From the NCBI GenBank assembly GCA_002731275.1, contig PCBK01000033.1, positions 65,198 through 129,197 of the forward strand: a DNA stretch of 64,000 nt. Direction: 5' to 3'. This stretch comes from Deltaproteobacteria bacterium. GTDB lineage: Bacteria > Myxococcota_C > UBA6777. The notes below the pieces were generated by a model, which searched no databases, had not been told where the DNA came from, and saw only the letters and a program-made list of their open reading frames with translations. Numbering within the stretch: the first letter of the stretch is position 1; every line of letters starts with the position of its first letter. Shown in pieces: positions 16,526 through 25,570 of the stretch. The translations under genes were made by a program, and so were the position numbers.

Positions 16526-18352
16526 TTACTGACAATATCCCATCGAGTTGCGGTTCTTGTCCTGGAGTGGAAAATTCACACATCCAAGTGTCCCACAATC
16601 TCGCCTTGGAAAATCCTGATCACAGAGCTTGTAACACCTACCTTGGCTTCCATTTCCAATGGGCACACAACCATACCCATCCCGACAACCTCTGGTGGAT
16701 GAACAACTATACGGAGTACACGACGTTCCACGCCCTCCCCCGCCAATGGGCAAACATACAAATGAGGCCTTGCCCCAAGGCACACATTGCTGTCCTTTCT
16801 CGCAATTGAGTGTAAACGGGCTACATGGATCACTCGGAAAACACACAGGCTTGCCACTCTTTTGGGGCAAGCAAAAGTAGCCATTTGGACAGGCCGAGGT
16901 GTCACAAGGTTGACGGCAGATCCCAATCTTCACCTTCGCACACCACGCGGTCCCGCCGCGATAACAGACCAATGGCGACTCACATGAAGATTCATGTTCA
17001 CAGGGGTCACCGAGCTTGTGAGGGATGATGCAACGATGTCCCAGACATTGATAAGGCGGGTCATTGGCAGGACACTCGCTCGCTGTCTTGCAACCGAGGA
17101 TAAACAGACGTTTGACGATCGTTTGGTTTTGGTTGATATCTGTCGCGACGACGACCAACTTCCTCTTGCCAGCACCGTAAAGAGACACACCTGCTGGGAT
17201 ACTCGTCTCAAACAGTGAGCCCTGATGCTTCTCTCCTGTCGTGTGCAAGATGTTGTCGATCCGTTGTCCGTTCTCGTTTTCGAGATAGAAGTCCACTCTC
17301 CCCACGCCTGCATCATCCCACACCTTCGCCTGAAACTTCACCTCACCAGAGTAGGCAGCGTTGGTTTGTGGCAACACGATTTGTACTTCGGGTGGTTTCG
17401 CGTCCACGACGACTTCGATAGATGGTGGATCTTTGGTGATATTTCCAGCCTTGTCAATTGCAGAAGCTGTCAGTGTCACACGCCCATTGTGCGTATTACC
17501 CGTCAAGTCCACAGGGATCTGGAAGGGTGGCTTGTCGACCTGCCCAACGATTTTTTCGCCGACTTTGACCTCCACCTTTTGGATACCAAACTCATCCTCA
17601 ATCTCCAGGTTCGCGGAGAACTTTACAGGGACCGTTGAACCTTCTTGGGAGGGGTACACAAACCGCAGCCGAGGTCCAAGGCGATCGATGTGCACACTGC
17701 ACACAGTCGTCGCTCCACGAAAGATCCCCTTGGCAGCGACGGCTGAGATGTAAATTTCCTCGCCATGTTTGTACTTTGAGAGATCCACTTTGAGAACATA
17801 AGGCCCCTCTTCAAGACGCGACAGCAACGTCCCTTGCACAAAGAAATCGATTGGCGTAGAAGGAAGCAGCGTGGAAAAATCGAGCCATTCGATCTTGAGC
17901 TCAACTTCATCCCTCGCGACGAGAGGCTGGTTCAGACAATTGGGGAAGCGCAATCGCGCCGTCTGATTGACAATCCACAGCGGCTCCACCGTACGGAGCA
18001 ATACACGACCGTCGTGTAGAAGGACCTGTACTTCGAGACGGTAGACACCATCCTTGTCCCGGGCTGTGTCCCAATCCAGATAAAAAGGCTCTCCCTCTTT
18101 TCGCCCAAGGAGTCGTGGCCTGATCAATGGATCATTGTCAGGAAGAGCGACAACCTGCGCCAATATCTCTTTGACGAGTTTGGGTGAAGAGACCTTGATC
18201 TCCACACCGACCACACCACGCAAAAACTGCTTCTCAACAGGTTCACGGACCGTAACATCAATGTCGTCGATAGGACTCCCACAAGAAGACACAACGACGC
18301 CAACCAAACACAGAAGGCAAAAAGAGACTGTCAACCAACGTACAGAGCTCAT
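16526..18352 (-). CDS. Lipoprotein with Ig-like domains and cysteine-rich C-terminus
   Basis: 608-residue lipoprotein: signal peptide MSSVRWLTVSFCLLCLVGVV with lipobox VSSC. Residues ~25-420 contain several Ig-like beta-sandwich units (GPRLRFVYPSQEGSTVPVKF and PEVQIVLPQTNAAYSGEVKF, each with an AGNIT or DINQNQT exit). Residues ~425-608 are a cysteine-rich module with about 26 Cys. The whole layout, including the tail order (ECP...C, GDPC, PxxYFC, DPC, GxxC), parallels the protein encoded at 20217-22130, so the two are paralogues. The ATG overlaps the upstream gene's stop as ATGA. Predicted outer-membrane or periplasmic surface component; function unknown. A further upstream ATG (18403) lies inside the neighbour and would hide the signal. 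Confidence 0.8.
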   Translation of the reverse strand: MSSVRWLTVSFCLLCLVGVVVSSCGSPIDDIDVTVREPVEKQFLRGVVGVEIKVSSPKLVKEILAQVVALPDNDPLIRPRLLGRKEGEPFYLDWDTARDKDGVYRLEVQVLLHDGRVLLRTVEPLWIVNQTARLRFPNCLNQPLVARDEVELKIEWLDFSTLLPSTPIDFFVQGTLLSRLEEGPYVLKVDLSKYKHGEEIYISAVAAKGIFRGATTVCSVHIDRLGPRLRFVYPSQEGSTVPVKFSANLEIEDEFGIQKVEVKVGEKIVGQVDKPPFQIPVDLTGNTHNGRVTLTASAIDKAGNITKDPPSIEVVVDAKPPEVQIVLPQTNAAYSGEVKFQAKVWDDAGVGRVDFYLENENGQRIDNILHTTGEKHQGSLFETSIPAGVSLYGAGKRKLVVVATDINQNQTIVKRLFILGCKTASECPANDPPYQCLGHRCIIPHKLGDPCEHESSCESPLVCYRGGTAWCAKVKIGICRQPCDTSACPNGYFCLPQKSGKPVCFPSDPCSPFTLNCEKGQQCVPWGKASFVCLPIGGGGRGTSCTPYSCSSTRGCRDGYGCVPIGNGSQGRCYKLCDQDFPRRDCGTLGCVNFPLQDKNRNSMGYCQ

Positions 18353-20220
18353 GGCGTCACCGTAAATTGCCAGAGAGAACCATCTCCGGGACAAGCCACC
18401 CACACGATGCGTTGACCTTTCGCGTCGACATTCCCGATCGCCATGCCAAGAGGCCCCAACCCCACCTTGATCACACGCGCGAGTTTTTGCTTGTCCATAT
18501 CAAACATCGACACTTCACTACCATCCCGATGACCGACAAACGCGACCCCATCAGCCGCGATAACATGTCCTGGTTTTCGCACCAGACCTTTTTCATCTTT
18601 GACCTGCAGAGGAGGCTGCGTCAAACCAATCGAGAAATTCAAGATCGCGACCTGTTTTTGCACAGGGTCTGCAGCGAGCGTCCTTTGGGTCTTGTCATCG
18701 ACCGCAAAATACGCGTACGTCCCAGGCAGTTTGACGAACTGCGTGCTGTCCTCTTTCATATTGAGTGTATCGATAAAATGAACGCCTTTATCGGAGATAA
18801 GCAGTCCATATGTGCCCTGTTGATGAAGGCTCGCGCTGATGTGTGTCCAATCGGAAAACGCTGCACAGCTCGACCTTCCGCCAGAGGTCGGTGTCAGACA
18901 AGCCCCGAAGACATCCTTTCCAAGTAGATCCTTACCAGCATACCGCGTCAACAAACGCCCCCCAATATCACCGATTCCTGCGGCATGAGAGGTTTGGGAA
19001 AAGAGCGTCAACCCAGTCGCGGTCGCTTTATCGACATCCAGCTTATAGAGCTTGCTCTCCGTCACGACGTAAAACGTACCACTTACAAACCGCAGCCCGT
19101 AGGGTGCTTCAGGGATGGAGATCTCTGTTTTGCGCTTGGGAGATTGTGTCGAGATATCAAAGAGCACGACCTTTTTGTCGTCGCGTAAACTCACAGCCAA
19201 ATACTTTGTTCCAACAGCAAGCTCGTGGGGAAATCCACCCAAATCAGTGACCTTGCTTGCGACAAAGGGGCACGTATTGTCGATCTGGCCATCACAATCA
19301 TTGTCGATCGCGTCTCCACAGACTTCCTGGACAGGAGCTTGGTTCGATTTACAGACGAGCGCCTTTTTCGCGACATCGCAGGCTCTCTTGCCGTCTTTAC
19401 AAATCCCCCCTAAACCAGTCAGGCACACCTCCCCCAACCCTTTGACGTCGTCGACGATACCATTGCAGTCATCGTCGATACCATTACAGCTCTCTGTTTG
19501 AGGCTGTCCATCTCCAACACATTCAAGCCACTTGCCGTCCTGACAGGCCTGGTTGCCTTCAACACACGCGCCTTTTCCCCGAAGATCCTGGGTGCCTGTA
19601 AAGCACGGGCGGACGAGAGGCTTGTCGTCGTCTCCTTCATCGATCGCACCGTCGCAGTCGCTGTCAATACTATCGCACTGTTCAGCGCTCGGAAGAATCT
19701 GCCCTTGACAGTCCCCCCAACTCCCGGTGCTATTACATGTTTGCGTTCCTTTTTTACATTGTGTACCAGGGAAAGAGAGCGTTTTCTCATTCCCATCGTA
19801 ACACTCGCGGGTCGATCCAGGACGGCACTCGATGCTAATACACTCTGGTTCATCGGTCCGGCCGTCACAGTTGTCATCCTTTTTGTTTCCACAAACCTCC
19901 TGCACCGCAGGATTGATCAAGCCATCACCGTCATCACAATCGAGGGGCACAGGGAACCCATCTTTGTCATCATCTTTGAGCGCTTCGGAGCATTGATGTG
20001 CTTGGCAAAGTTGGCCTTTTGGACATTCGATACTGTACCGACATCCTTCCGCACAGGTCCTGTCATTGCGGCAAAAATACCCCCAAGGACAATCATCATC
20101 CTCTTCACAGGCCTGTCCATACGCTCCACAAGCCAGCAGACCCAATCCGCACAAAGAGAGACCAAACAACATCATCACATACAAAATACGCATTCTCATA
20201 CATCGAATCCTTACCATCAT
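18349..20220 (-). CDS. MopE-type calcium-motif lipoprotein with beta-propeller-like half
   Basis: 623-residue lipoprotein (lipobox LLAC within the first ~31 residues). The N-terminal half has short Cys motifs (CEEDDDCPWGYFC), then four MopE-like Asp-rich repeats of the type CDxxDxDCDGxIDE, usually taken as calcium-binding. From ~320 on, about seven regular ~40-residue segments (VTDLGGFPHELAVGTKYLAV..., VIAADGVAFVGHRDG...) suggest a beta-propeller resembling YVTN/LVIVD surface repeats. Both ends overlap neighbours by 4 bases (ATGA), so it is translated together with the two Ig-like lipoproteins. ATGs at 20220, 20217 and 20199 are all possible starts; 20220 is kept for coupling. Role unknown; a surface complex with its neighbours is plausible. 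Confidence 0.78.
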   Translation of the reverse strand: MMVRIRCMRMRILYVMMLFGLSLCGLGLLACGAYGQACEEDDDCPWGYFCRNDRTCAEGCRYSIECPKGQLCQAHQCSEALKDDDKDGFPVPLDCDDGDGLINPAVQEVCGNKKDDNCDGRTDEPECISIECRPGSTRECYDGNEKTLSFPGTQCKKGTQTCNSTGSWGDCQGQILPSAEQCDSIDSDCDGAIDEGDDDKPLVRPCFTGTQDLRGKGACVEGNQACQDGKWLECVGDGQPQTESCNGIDDDCNGIVDDVKGLGEVCLTGLGGICKDGKRACDVAKKALVCKSNQAPVQEVCGDAIDNDCDGQIDNTCPFVASKVTDLGGFPHELAVGTKYLAVSLRDDKKVVLFDISTQSPKRKTEISIPEAPYGLRFVSGTFYVVTESKLYKLDVDKATATGLTLFSQTSHAAGIGDIGGRLLTRYAGKDLLGKDVFGACLTPTSGGRSSCAAFSDWTHISASLHQQGTYGLLISDKGVHFIDTLNMKEDSTQFVKLPGTYAYFAVDDKTQRTLAADPVQKQVAILNFSIGLTQPPLQVKDEKGLVRKPGHVIAADGVAFVGHRDGSEVSMFDMDKQKLARVIKVGLGPLGMAIGNVDAKGQRIVWVACPGDGSLWQFTVTP

Positions 20221-22130
20221 GGGCTACACACCCCATACTGCAGTTTTCCGCCGCCAAAGCTCCACTGCAAAGGAGAGCATCGACTTCCTGTGGGACATCG
20301 TGGATTGTCGAGAAGACAGGCTTTCATACAAGAAGTCGTCCCTAGATTGAGCAAGTACACACACCACGAGCCACGTCGGCAATTCCCAGACGCAGAGCAA
20401 TTTTCCCCACAGGCTTTACCATTGGCGACATTCCCAATAGGGACACACATGCCGGCATCATCGTCAGCAGGTACACAGTGCTTACCTGCTCCGCAGTTTT
20501 CCTTCACGAGTGGCACACATGGATCACCAGGCATACATACTTTCAGGGATTTGGAGCAATAATAGGTGGGAGGACAGGCGTCTGAGGAGACAAACTTGTT
20601 TCCGGGATTACATCGTTGACGACAAAATGAACCCTTTGCAGAGGAGCTACAAACAGGCAGAGAGCCAGGAGTACAAGCGAGCCCAATGGCGCAGGGAGTG
20701 TTGGTATTGCAAGGTTCATTGAGTCCAGCAGGTGTCAGACATTGGTAGCGATGACAAACTTTCCCGACAGGACAATCCGTCGAGTCACCACATCCGACCA
20801 AAAATAACCTCGTGCGCTCTGCTACGTTCCCGGACTTATCGGTTGCGCGGACGACAAATGAATGCTTCCCATACCCAAACTTCTTGCGCACATCGGACAC
20901 ATCCACAGAGGGTGTAAACTCGGACTGATTGACGACTTTTTCGAGCAGCGCGATCTTCTTTCCGCCAGCCTTCACAAATAGCTCGACTTTTTCGAGCAGA
21001 TGGTTGTCCGTGATCCTTGCCGTGAAAGATGAGCTCGTCCACAAGAGCTCACTTTGTCCAGGAGAGCGGATAAAAATCTCTGGTACAACAGGATCTACCC
21101 TAACACGAAGCTGTGCGGCTGGCTCGCTGATGTTTCCAGCGAGGTCAACGGCACGTGCGGTCAAAACAATAGGTTGCTCTGTTTTGTAGGCATCGGAGAG
21201 CGAAACTTCGATCGGAAACAGGGGTGAATCTCTCCCGACGAGAGGGGCATACCCGACTTGACACTCTCCCTGTTCTTCGCTCTGTGAGAGATTGGTGCTT
21301 TGTGTCTCGACCTTCTGACAGGCCACCCCATCCACCCACAGACGGACCTCCCGCACACCAAAACGATCGTACGCGTCAAACTTCACCGTAAACTTTTTTC
21401 CGAGCAAGACATCGCTCTGTGCGGGTTCGCGGAATTGGACAGTTGGAGCGGTGTTATCGACGATCGGAAAGCAACGAATACGGCGGCGGTTTCCTTTGTA
21501 ATCTTCCCCTTCTGCCGCGACACTCAGGCGTTCGCCATCTGCATATGTGAGCGTCGAGACCAAGAACCGATAGGGAGCTTTGGAGTCGAGTGTTTCCGGA
21601 CCTTTGATGCTATTGACAAAGAGCTTGGGAGCACCACTGAGGAGGGTCTCCTGTTCACTGACAGAGACGACGAGTGAGTGGATCCCCCGGATAAATTGGC
21701 CATCGTGACAATTCACAAACCACATCCGAGGGGGTTCATTGCTCACCTGTATCAACCGCAGGGTGGAGAGGTGCTCTCCTCCACCTTCGTCGTATGCGAT
21801 GGCCTGTACACGATAAAATCCGTCGGGGACTTGAAAGCTGTTCCACTCGAAGGTGTAGGGTTTTTTGTGCAGCTCAGCGATGCGACGGGTCTCCGCGACT
21901 TTCCCAGGGAGGGCTTGCGGTGTGATCTGTACGACGACAAAGCGCGTCGCGTCGTCAGGAGACACGGAGACTTCAAAGGGAACTTTCCCCGAAACGGGTC
22001 CAGGTGTAGGTTTGAGGAGTTTGACGTCGAGTGTGACCCCCTTCAGCGCGTCGACCCCACAATCACACGCCCCAACAGTCAAAAACAACAAGGCAAGAGA
22101 AAACCACAAATACCATAAACGTCTGTTCAT
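20217..22130 (-). CDS. Lipoprotein with Ig-like domains and cysteine-rich C-terminus, first of the operon
   Basis: 637-residue lipoprotein: MNRRLWYLWFSLALLFLTVGAC gives a clear signal peptide and lipobox. Three to four Ig-like domains follow (KPTPGPVSGKVPFEVSV; PTVQFREPAQSDVLLGKKF; PEIFIRSPGQSELLWTSS), each with the RFGVREVRLWVDG-type strand, then a C-terminal block of ~30 cysteines beginning GCGDSTDCPVGKVC. It is a paralogue of the protein at 16526-18352. The start at 22130 is an ATG with AGGA about 9 bases upstream; an upstream TTG (22139) is less likely. It is the first gene of a three-gene unit with ATGA overlaps. No catalytic motif seen; binding or structural surface role likely. Confidence 0.8.
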   Translation of the reverse strand: MNRRLWYLWFSLALLFLTVGACDCGVDALKGVTLDVKLLKPTPGPVSGKVPFEVSVSPDDATRFVVVQITPQALPGKVAETRRIAELHKKPYTFEWNSFQVPDGFYRVQAIAYDEGGGEHLSTLRLIQVSNEPPRMWFVNCHDGQFIRGIHSLVVSVSEQETLLSGAPKLFVNSIKGPETLDSKAPYRFLVSTLTYADGERLSVAAEGEDYKGNRRRIRCFPIVDNTAPTVQFREPAQSDVLLGKKFTVKFDAYDRFGVREVRLWVDGVACQKVETQSTNLSQSEEQGECQVGYAPLVGRDSPLFPIEVSLSDAYKTEQPIVLTARAVDLAGNISEPAAQLRVRVDPVVPEIFIRSPGQSELLWTSSSFTARITDNHLLEKVELFVKAGGKKIALLEKVVNQSEFTPSVDVSDVRKKFGYGKHSFVVRATDKSGNVAERTRLFLVGCGDSTDCPVGKVCHRYQCLTPAGLNEPCNTNTPCAIGLACTPGSLPVCSSSAKGSFCRQRCNPGNKFVSSDACPPTYYCSKSLKVCMPGDPCVPLVKENCGAGKHCVPADDDAGMCVPIGNVANGKACGENCSASGNCRRGSWCVYLLNLGTTSCMKACLLDNPRCPTGSRCSPLQWSFGGGKLQYGVCSP

Positions 22131-22260
22131 AGATGCCAATCCTGCATGATGAAAGACTCAAAAGAGAGATACTTTTTGCTCATCAGGCATGATAACAAAA
22201 AGTCACTTTCTCATAAAGGTTGCGGCACCATGAACAAAAAGTCAAACCCGACGAATGGGA

Positions 22261-22638
22261 TTAACTCTCGACCTGTGTTTTGTATGTGTCGGCAGTCAGA
22301 AGACCTTCGAATTGGGAAGCATCAGAGGCTTCGATATTGACCAACCAGCCTTCACCGTAGGGATCGCTGTTGACGGTCTCAGGTGAGGCATCGAGGGAGG
22401 TGTTGACGGAGACGATTTTTCCGGACATGGGCGCGTAGATGTCGGAGACAGTCTTGACGGATTCAATCGTCGCGATGACCTGTCCAGCTTCGACTTCTTC
22501 GCCGGGCTCAGCAGTGTATTCGATAAAAACGACGTCACCAAGTTGATCTTGCGCAAAATCTGTGATGCCGATGGTTCCAGAATCAACTTTGATCCATTCG
22601 TGTTCTTTTGTGTACTTGAGTTCTGCTGGAATATTCAT
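22261..22638 (-). CDS. gcvH: Glycine cleavage system H protein
   Basis: 125-residue lipoyl carrier of the glycine cleavage system, shuttling the aminomethyl group between P, T and L proteins. The lipoylated Lys lies in IESVKTVSDIYAP. KYTKEHEWI at the N-terminus and NSDPYGEGWLVNI near the C-terminus are diagnostic, and length is normal. AGGAGG precedes the ATG. It lies 34 bases downstream of gcvT. The P-protein gene (gcvP) is not in the window and is expected elsewhere. Confidence 0.96.
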   Translation of the reverse strand: MNIPAELKYTKEHEWIKVDSGTIGITDFAQDQLGDVVFIEYTAEPGEEVEAGQVIATIESVKTVSDIYAPMSGKIVSVNTSLDASPETVNSDPYGEGWLVNIEASDASQFEGLLTADTYKTQVES

Positions 22639-22672
22639 AAGACCTCCTGAGATTCAGATGTGTCCAGTATTG

Positions 22673-23794
22673 TTAAGGACGATAGAAAGGCGTTTTGACC
22701 ACGCGGACAGATAATTTTTTGTTTCGGATCTCCACCTTCAGCTCACTGCCGGGTTTGGCAAAGTGAGGTTTGGCGGGGACATATCCAATGCCGATGGACT
22801 TGCCGAGACTTGGTGCGAACCCACCGGAGGTCAGCTCGCCGATTTCCTCGGAACCATCAGCGCTAAAGAGTTTGTAGTGACTACGAGGTACACCTCTGTC
22901 GATCATCTCGATTCCAACGAGGCGACGAGGTGGTTTGGATTCCATTTGCTCGACAAGCACGTCACGTCCATTGAAGTCACCTTTTTTGGGCTTCACGGTC
23001 CAGCTCAAACCTGCCTCGATGGGTGTTGTCGTCTCGTCGATATCGTTTCCATAGAGAGGATAACGCATCTCCATACGCAGGGTATCACGGGCACCCAGGC
23101 CACATGCCATGATTTGATCTTGTGCACCTTCCTCGAAGAGCGCGTTCCAAAAATCAACAGCGCGATCAGCAGGCACAAAGACCTCAAATCCATCTTCACC
23201 AGTGTATCCTGTGCACGCCAACATACATCCGTCAATCCCTGAGAGGGTCGCTTCGACGAGGCGGTTTTTTGGGACATCGGTCAGATCTTGGCCAGCCATA
23301 CGTCCAAGGACACCGCGGGCCTTTGGCCCTTGTACAGCGAGCAAAGCCCACTTGTCGCCAGCATCAGGATGGGTCAATGTGACATCTTCACCTTCGCGGA
23401 TGTTGTCGCAAAACCACTTGTAGTCTTTCTCACGATTGGCACCGTTGATCACGATCAAGAAGTCATTATCACCACGACGATAGAAGATCCCATCGTCCAC
23501 GATGCCACCCTCAGGGTAACAGATAGGTGAATAACAGGCTTCTCCTTCAGCGAGGACAGAGACATCGTTGGTGATCCAACGTTGCAGCGCAGCTTCTGCG
23601 TCCGCACCTGTCAGCTCCATCCGTCCCATGTGGCTTACATCAAACACACCGACATGCTCTCGAACGGCGAGATGTTCTGCTTTCACGCCCTCGTACTGGA
23701 CCGGCAAGTCCCAACCTGCGAAGTCCACCATGCGCCCTTTTGCTGCGACGTGACAATCATAAAGAGGCGTACGTCGCCTTGTATTTTCCGACAT
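22673..23794 (-). CDS. gcvT: Aminomethyltransferase (glycine cleavage T protein)
   Basis: 373-residue tetrahydrofolate-dependent T protein, releasing ammonia from the H-protein-bound aminomethyl group and forming methylene-THF. Diagnostic segments are TPLYDCHVAAKGRMVDFAGWDLPVQY at the N-terminus (only part of this is unique), VFDVSHMGRMELTG, GYTGEDGFEVFVP, GLGARDTLRMEM and TSGGFAPSLGKSIGIGYV. The start at 23794 is chosen because GGAGGAAGG lies 7 bases upstream; two earlier in-frame ATGs lack such a site. Co-transcribed with gcvH. A promoter (TTGACA, 18, ATAACT) is about 55 bases upstream of the start. Confidence 0.95.
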   Translation of the reverse strand: MSENTRRRTPLYDCHVAAKGRMVDFAGWDLPVQYEGVKAEHLAVREHVGVFDVSHMGRMELTGADAEAALQRWITNDVSVLAEGEACYSPICYPEGGIVDDGIFYRRGDNDFLIVINGANREKDYKWFCDNIREGEDVTLTHPDAGDKWALLAVQGPKARGVLGRMAGQDLTDVPKNRLVEATLSGIDGCMLACTGYTGEDGFEVFVPADRAVDFWNALFEEGAQDQIMACGLGARDTLRMEMRYPLYGNDIDETTTPIEAGLSWTVKPKKGDFNGRDVLVEQMESKPPRRLVGIEMIDRGVPRSHYKLFSADGSEEIGELTSGGFAPSLGKSIGIGYVPAKPHFAKPGSELKVEIRNKKLSVRVVKTPFYRP

Positions 23795-23848
23795 TATAGA
23801 ACCTTCCTCCGACATTTCCCACGCCGGCAATCAGAGTTGAACGAACCA

Positions 23849-23878
23849 AGTTATCCAACACACATTCGCAGATGTCAA
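23849..23878 (-). promoter_or_regulatory. Putative promoter of gcvT-gcvH
   Basis: On the minus strand TTGACA (23878-23873) and ATAACT (23854-23849) are separated by 18 bases. The -35 is perfect, the -10 moderate. I looked for a glycine riboswitch in the leader and upstream; the tandem aptamer core and a CUCUCAGG-like end are absent. Confidence 0.4.
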
Positions 23879-23982
23879 GCACATTGGCGTAGCACATTCC
23901 CGCTTGCGTTCATACCCCCTTCGGGTTATCACCTCTTTACAATAAACCCATCCATATACCTACACCACCCGGAAGCCACGTC

Positions 23983-24513
23983 ATGAAACCCTTTGAACGC
24001 CTCGCACGTGAAACGGTCCATCAGAACCCATACTGGCGGCATCTTCGCGATCGCTACAGGATGCCCAACATGCAAGAAGCCGACTACCACTTCATGCAAA
24101 GCAGCGGCTCGGTCTTGATCATCCCACAACTCAAAGACAAACAACTTCTTCTCGTCAAACAATACCGCTACATTCAACAACAATGGGGGTGGGAGTTTCC
24201 AGGTGGCGGACAGCAAGCAGGCCAAACCCCTCTTGAGACAGCCCACATCGAATTGCAAGAGGAGACTGGATATCGCGCAGAGACCTTCACCCATATCGGT
24301 CGTTTATCTCCATGCCAAGGACTTCTCGACGAATGGTGTGAGATCTACCTCGCGCAAGATCTGACACGTGGACAAGCCTCTCCAGAAGCCTCCGAAGATA
24401 TCAAACTGCTCAAGGTGACCCAACAACAACTCGAAGCAGCCATTTGCGAAGGGAAGATGTGGAGCGGCATGTCGCAGGCAGCGTGGCTTCACTTCAAATT
24501 ACATCAAGGCTGA
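23983..24513 (+). CDS. Nudix hydrolase (ADP-ribose pyrophosphatase-like)
   Basis: 176-residue Nudix protein. The Nudix box is GQTPLETAHIELQEETGY after a FPGGG turn: the Glu ligands of the QEETG core are present, but the usual Arg of the REL segment is Ile. SGSVLIIPQLKDKQLLLVKQYRY at the N-terminus and LSPCQGLLDEWCEIYLAQDL after the box resemble ADP-ribose/ADP-sugar diphosphatases (NudF type). GGAAG lies 7 bases before the ATG. It stands divergent from gcvT and 98 bases before a lipoprotein gene on the same strand. Substrate not predictable with certainty. Confidence 0.85.
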   Translation: MKPFERLARETVHQNPYWRHLRDRYRMPNMQEADYHFMQSSGSVLIIPQLKDKQLLLVKQYRYIQQQWGWEFPGGGQQAGQTPLETAHIELQEETGYRAETFTHIGRLSPCQGLLDEWCEIYLAQDLTRGQASPEASEDIKLLKVTQQQLEAAICEGKMWSGMSQAAWLHFKLHQG

Positions 24514-24611
24514 CTTGCATTTTGTGACGCGATGTCATAGAACAAAACAGAATCCATGATCATATTTTTGGTGAGCTCCTCTCGCCCTCCCAATAAGGAA
24601 CGCATTGGCTC

Positions 24612-25358
24612 ATGAAGCGACACGAGACACATACAACACAACCACAAACACAAGAAGAGTTGAAGCCCTCTCCCTCGCATACATATGCGCGGCTGAGCTT
24701 CTACATCACCTCGTTTTTGCTGCTGCTCGCCTCGACACTGACCCCACTGTCTTTGACCAACTGTTTCCTGGTAGATCAAACCCGCGCATGTCGGGTCAAA
24801 ATCGTTGATGGTGGCGATAACAGCGCCAAAACAGGCTATTCGAGTGCTTGCGGCGCCTACCTCTGTAACAAAGAGTCCGTCCTCTGCTTTAACTCTTGCA
24901 CAGGGGATGGCAGCAGCCAATGCAACACAAAGCTCGGATACACCTGCAAAGAAGGCAAGTGCACCTGCGATCGCGAAAACGAAAAAGCCTACTGCACCAA
25001 ACAATGTTTTGTCGAAACAGATTGTCTCCAATACGTTTTCTGCCAAGGAAATAACAACACCAACCTCTGCCAATGCACTGACCCATGCAGCGTTGAAAGC
25101 GCAGAAAAAACCTTCTGCCTCGATACAAAACTAGGCTCAACCCCTGAAGGCTACCCAAGAATCTGCATCAAAATCCAACAACAAACAGACGCAGGCACAA
25201 CAGAATTCGGTGAAACTGAATTTGGTACAACCGAATTCGGTGAAACTGAATTCGGTGAAACAGAATTCGGAACAGAGACAGAGACAACCGAAGAGGACGC
25301 AGGCACAGGGACAGAAACCACCGAAGAGCCTACAAAAGATGGTGGCTGGAGCGACTGA
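24612..25358 (+). CDS. Cysteine-rich lipoprotein with TEFGE repeats
   Basis: 248-residue predicted lipoprotein of unknown function. A 25-residue charged lead is followed by a hydrophobic segment (residues ~30-50) and a possible lipobox SLTNC. Residues ~55-185 hold about 20 cysteines in spaced pairs. The C-terminal ~55 residues are low-complexity: five TEFGE/TTEFG units and then an acidic Thr/Glu tail. A TDAGT stretch and a Thr/Glu-rich region also occur in the large CARDB protein directly downstream, hinting at a shared surface location. AAGGAA lies ~12 bases before the ATG, somewhat far. The long charged n-region is atypical, so the real start might be internal. Confidence 0.6.
   Translation: MKRHETHTTQPQTQEELKPSPSHTYARLSFYITSFLLLLASTLTPLSLTNCFLVDQTRACRVKIVDGGDNSAKTGYSSACGAYLCNKESVLCFNSCTGDGSSQCNTKLGYTCKEGKCTCDRENEKAYCTKQCFVETDCLQYVFCQGNNNTNLCQCTDPCSVESAEKTFCLDTKLGSTPEGYPRICIKIQQQTDAGTTEFGETEFGTTEFGETEFGETEFGTETETTEEDAGTGTETTEEPTKDGGWSD
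25203..25277 (+). repeat. 15-bp tandem repeat, five copies
   Basis: Five in-frame units based on GAATTCGGTGAAACT, encoding EFGET/EFGTT, within the C-terminal tail of the lipoprotein gene. The second unit reads GAATTTGGTACAACC and the last is diverged. Probably slippage-prone low-complexity coding DNA. Confidence 0.9.
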
Positions 25359-25570
25359 ACCCATTCACCACTCAACCCTCCCTCCCCTCTCCCCCAAAAA
25401 ACAACCTCAATCCAATAACTTCCCTATTGCTCTCTGTGCCAAACAAGGTACAATGAGACCAATGCCACGTATTTCGCATCTATTTGACAAATAAATGGCT
25501 CGTTATCTGTGCAATCGAATTTGGAGAGCTCCAAATTCCATACCTCCACAGCTTGAAAGGTCTACACAAA

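Noticed and set aside
23795..23982. Possible glycine riboswitch before gcvT
   Set aside because: A CCGAAGGGGG stretch is present on the minus strand, but it is just a small hairpin; the aptamer core and second aptamer are missing.
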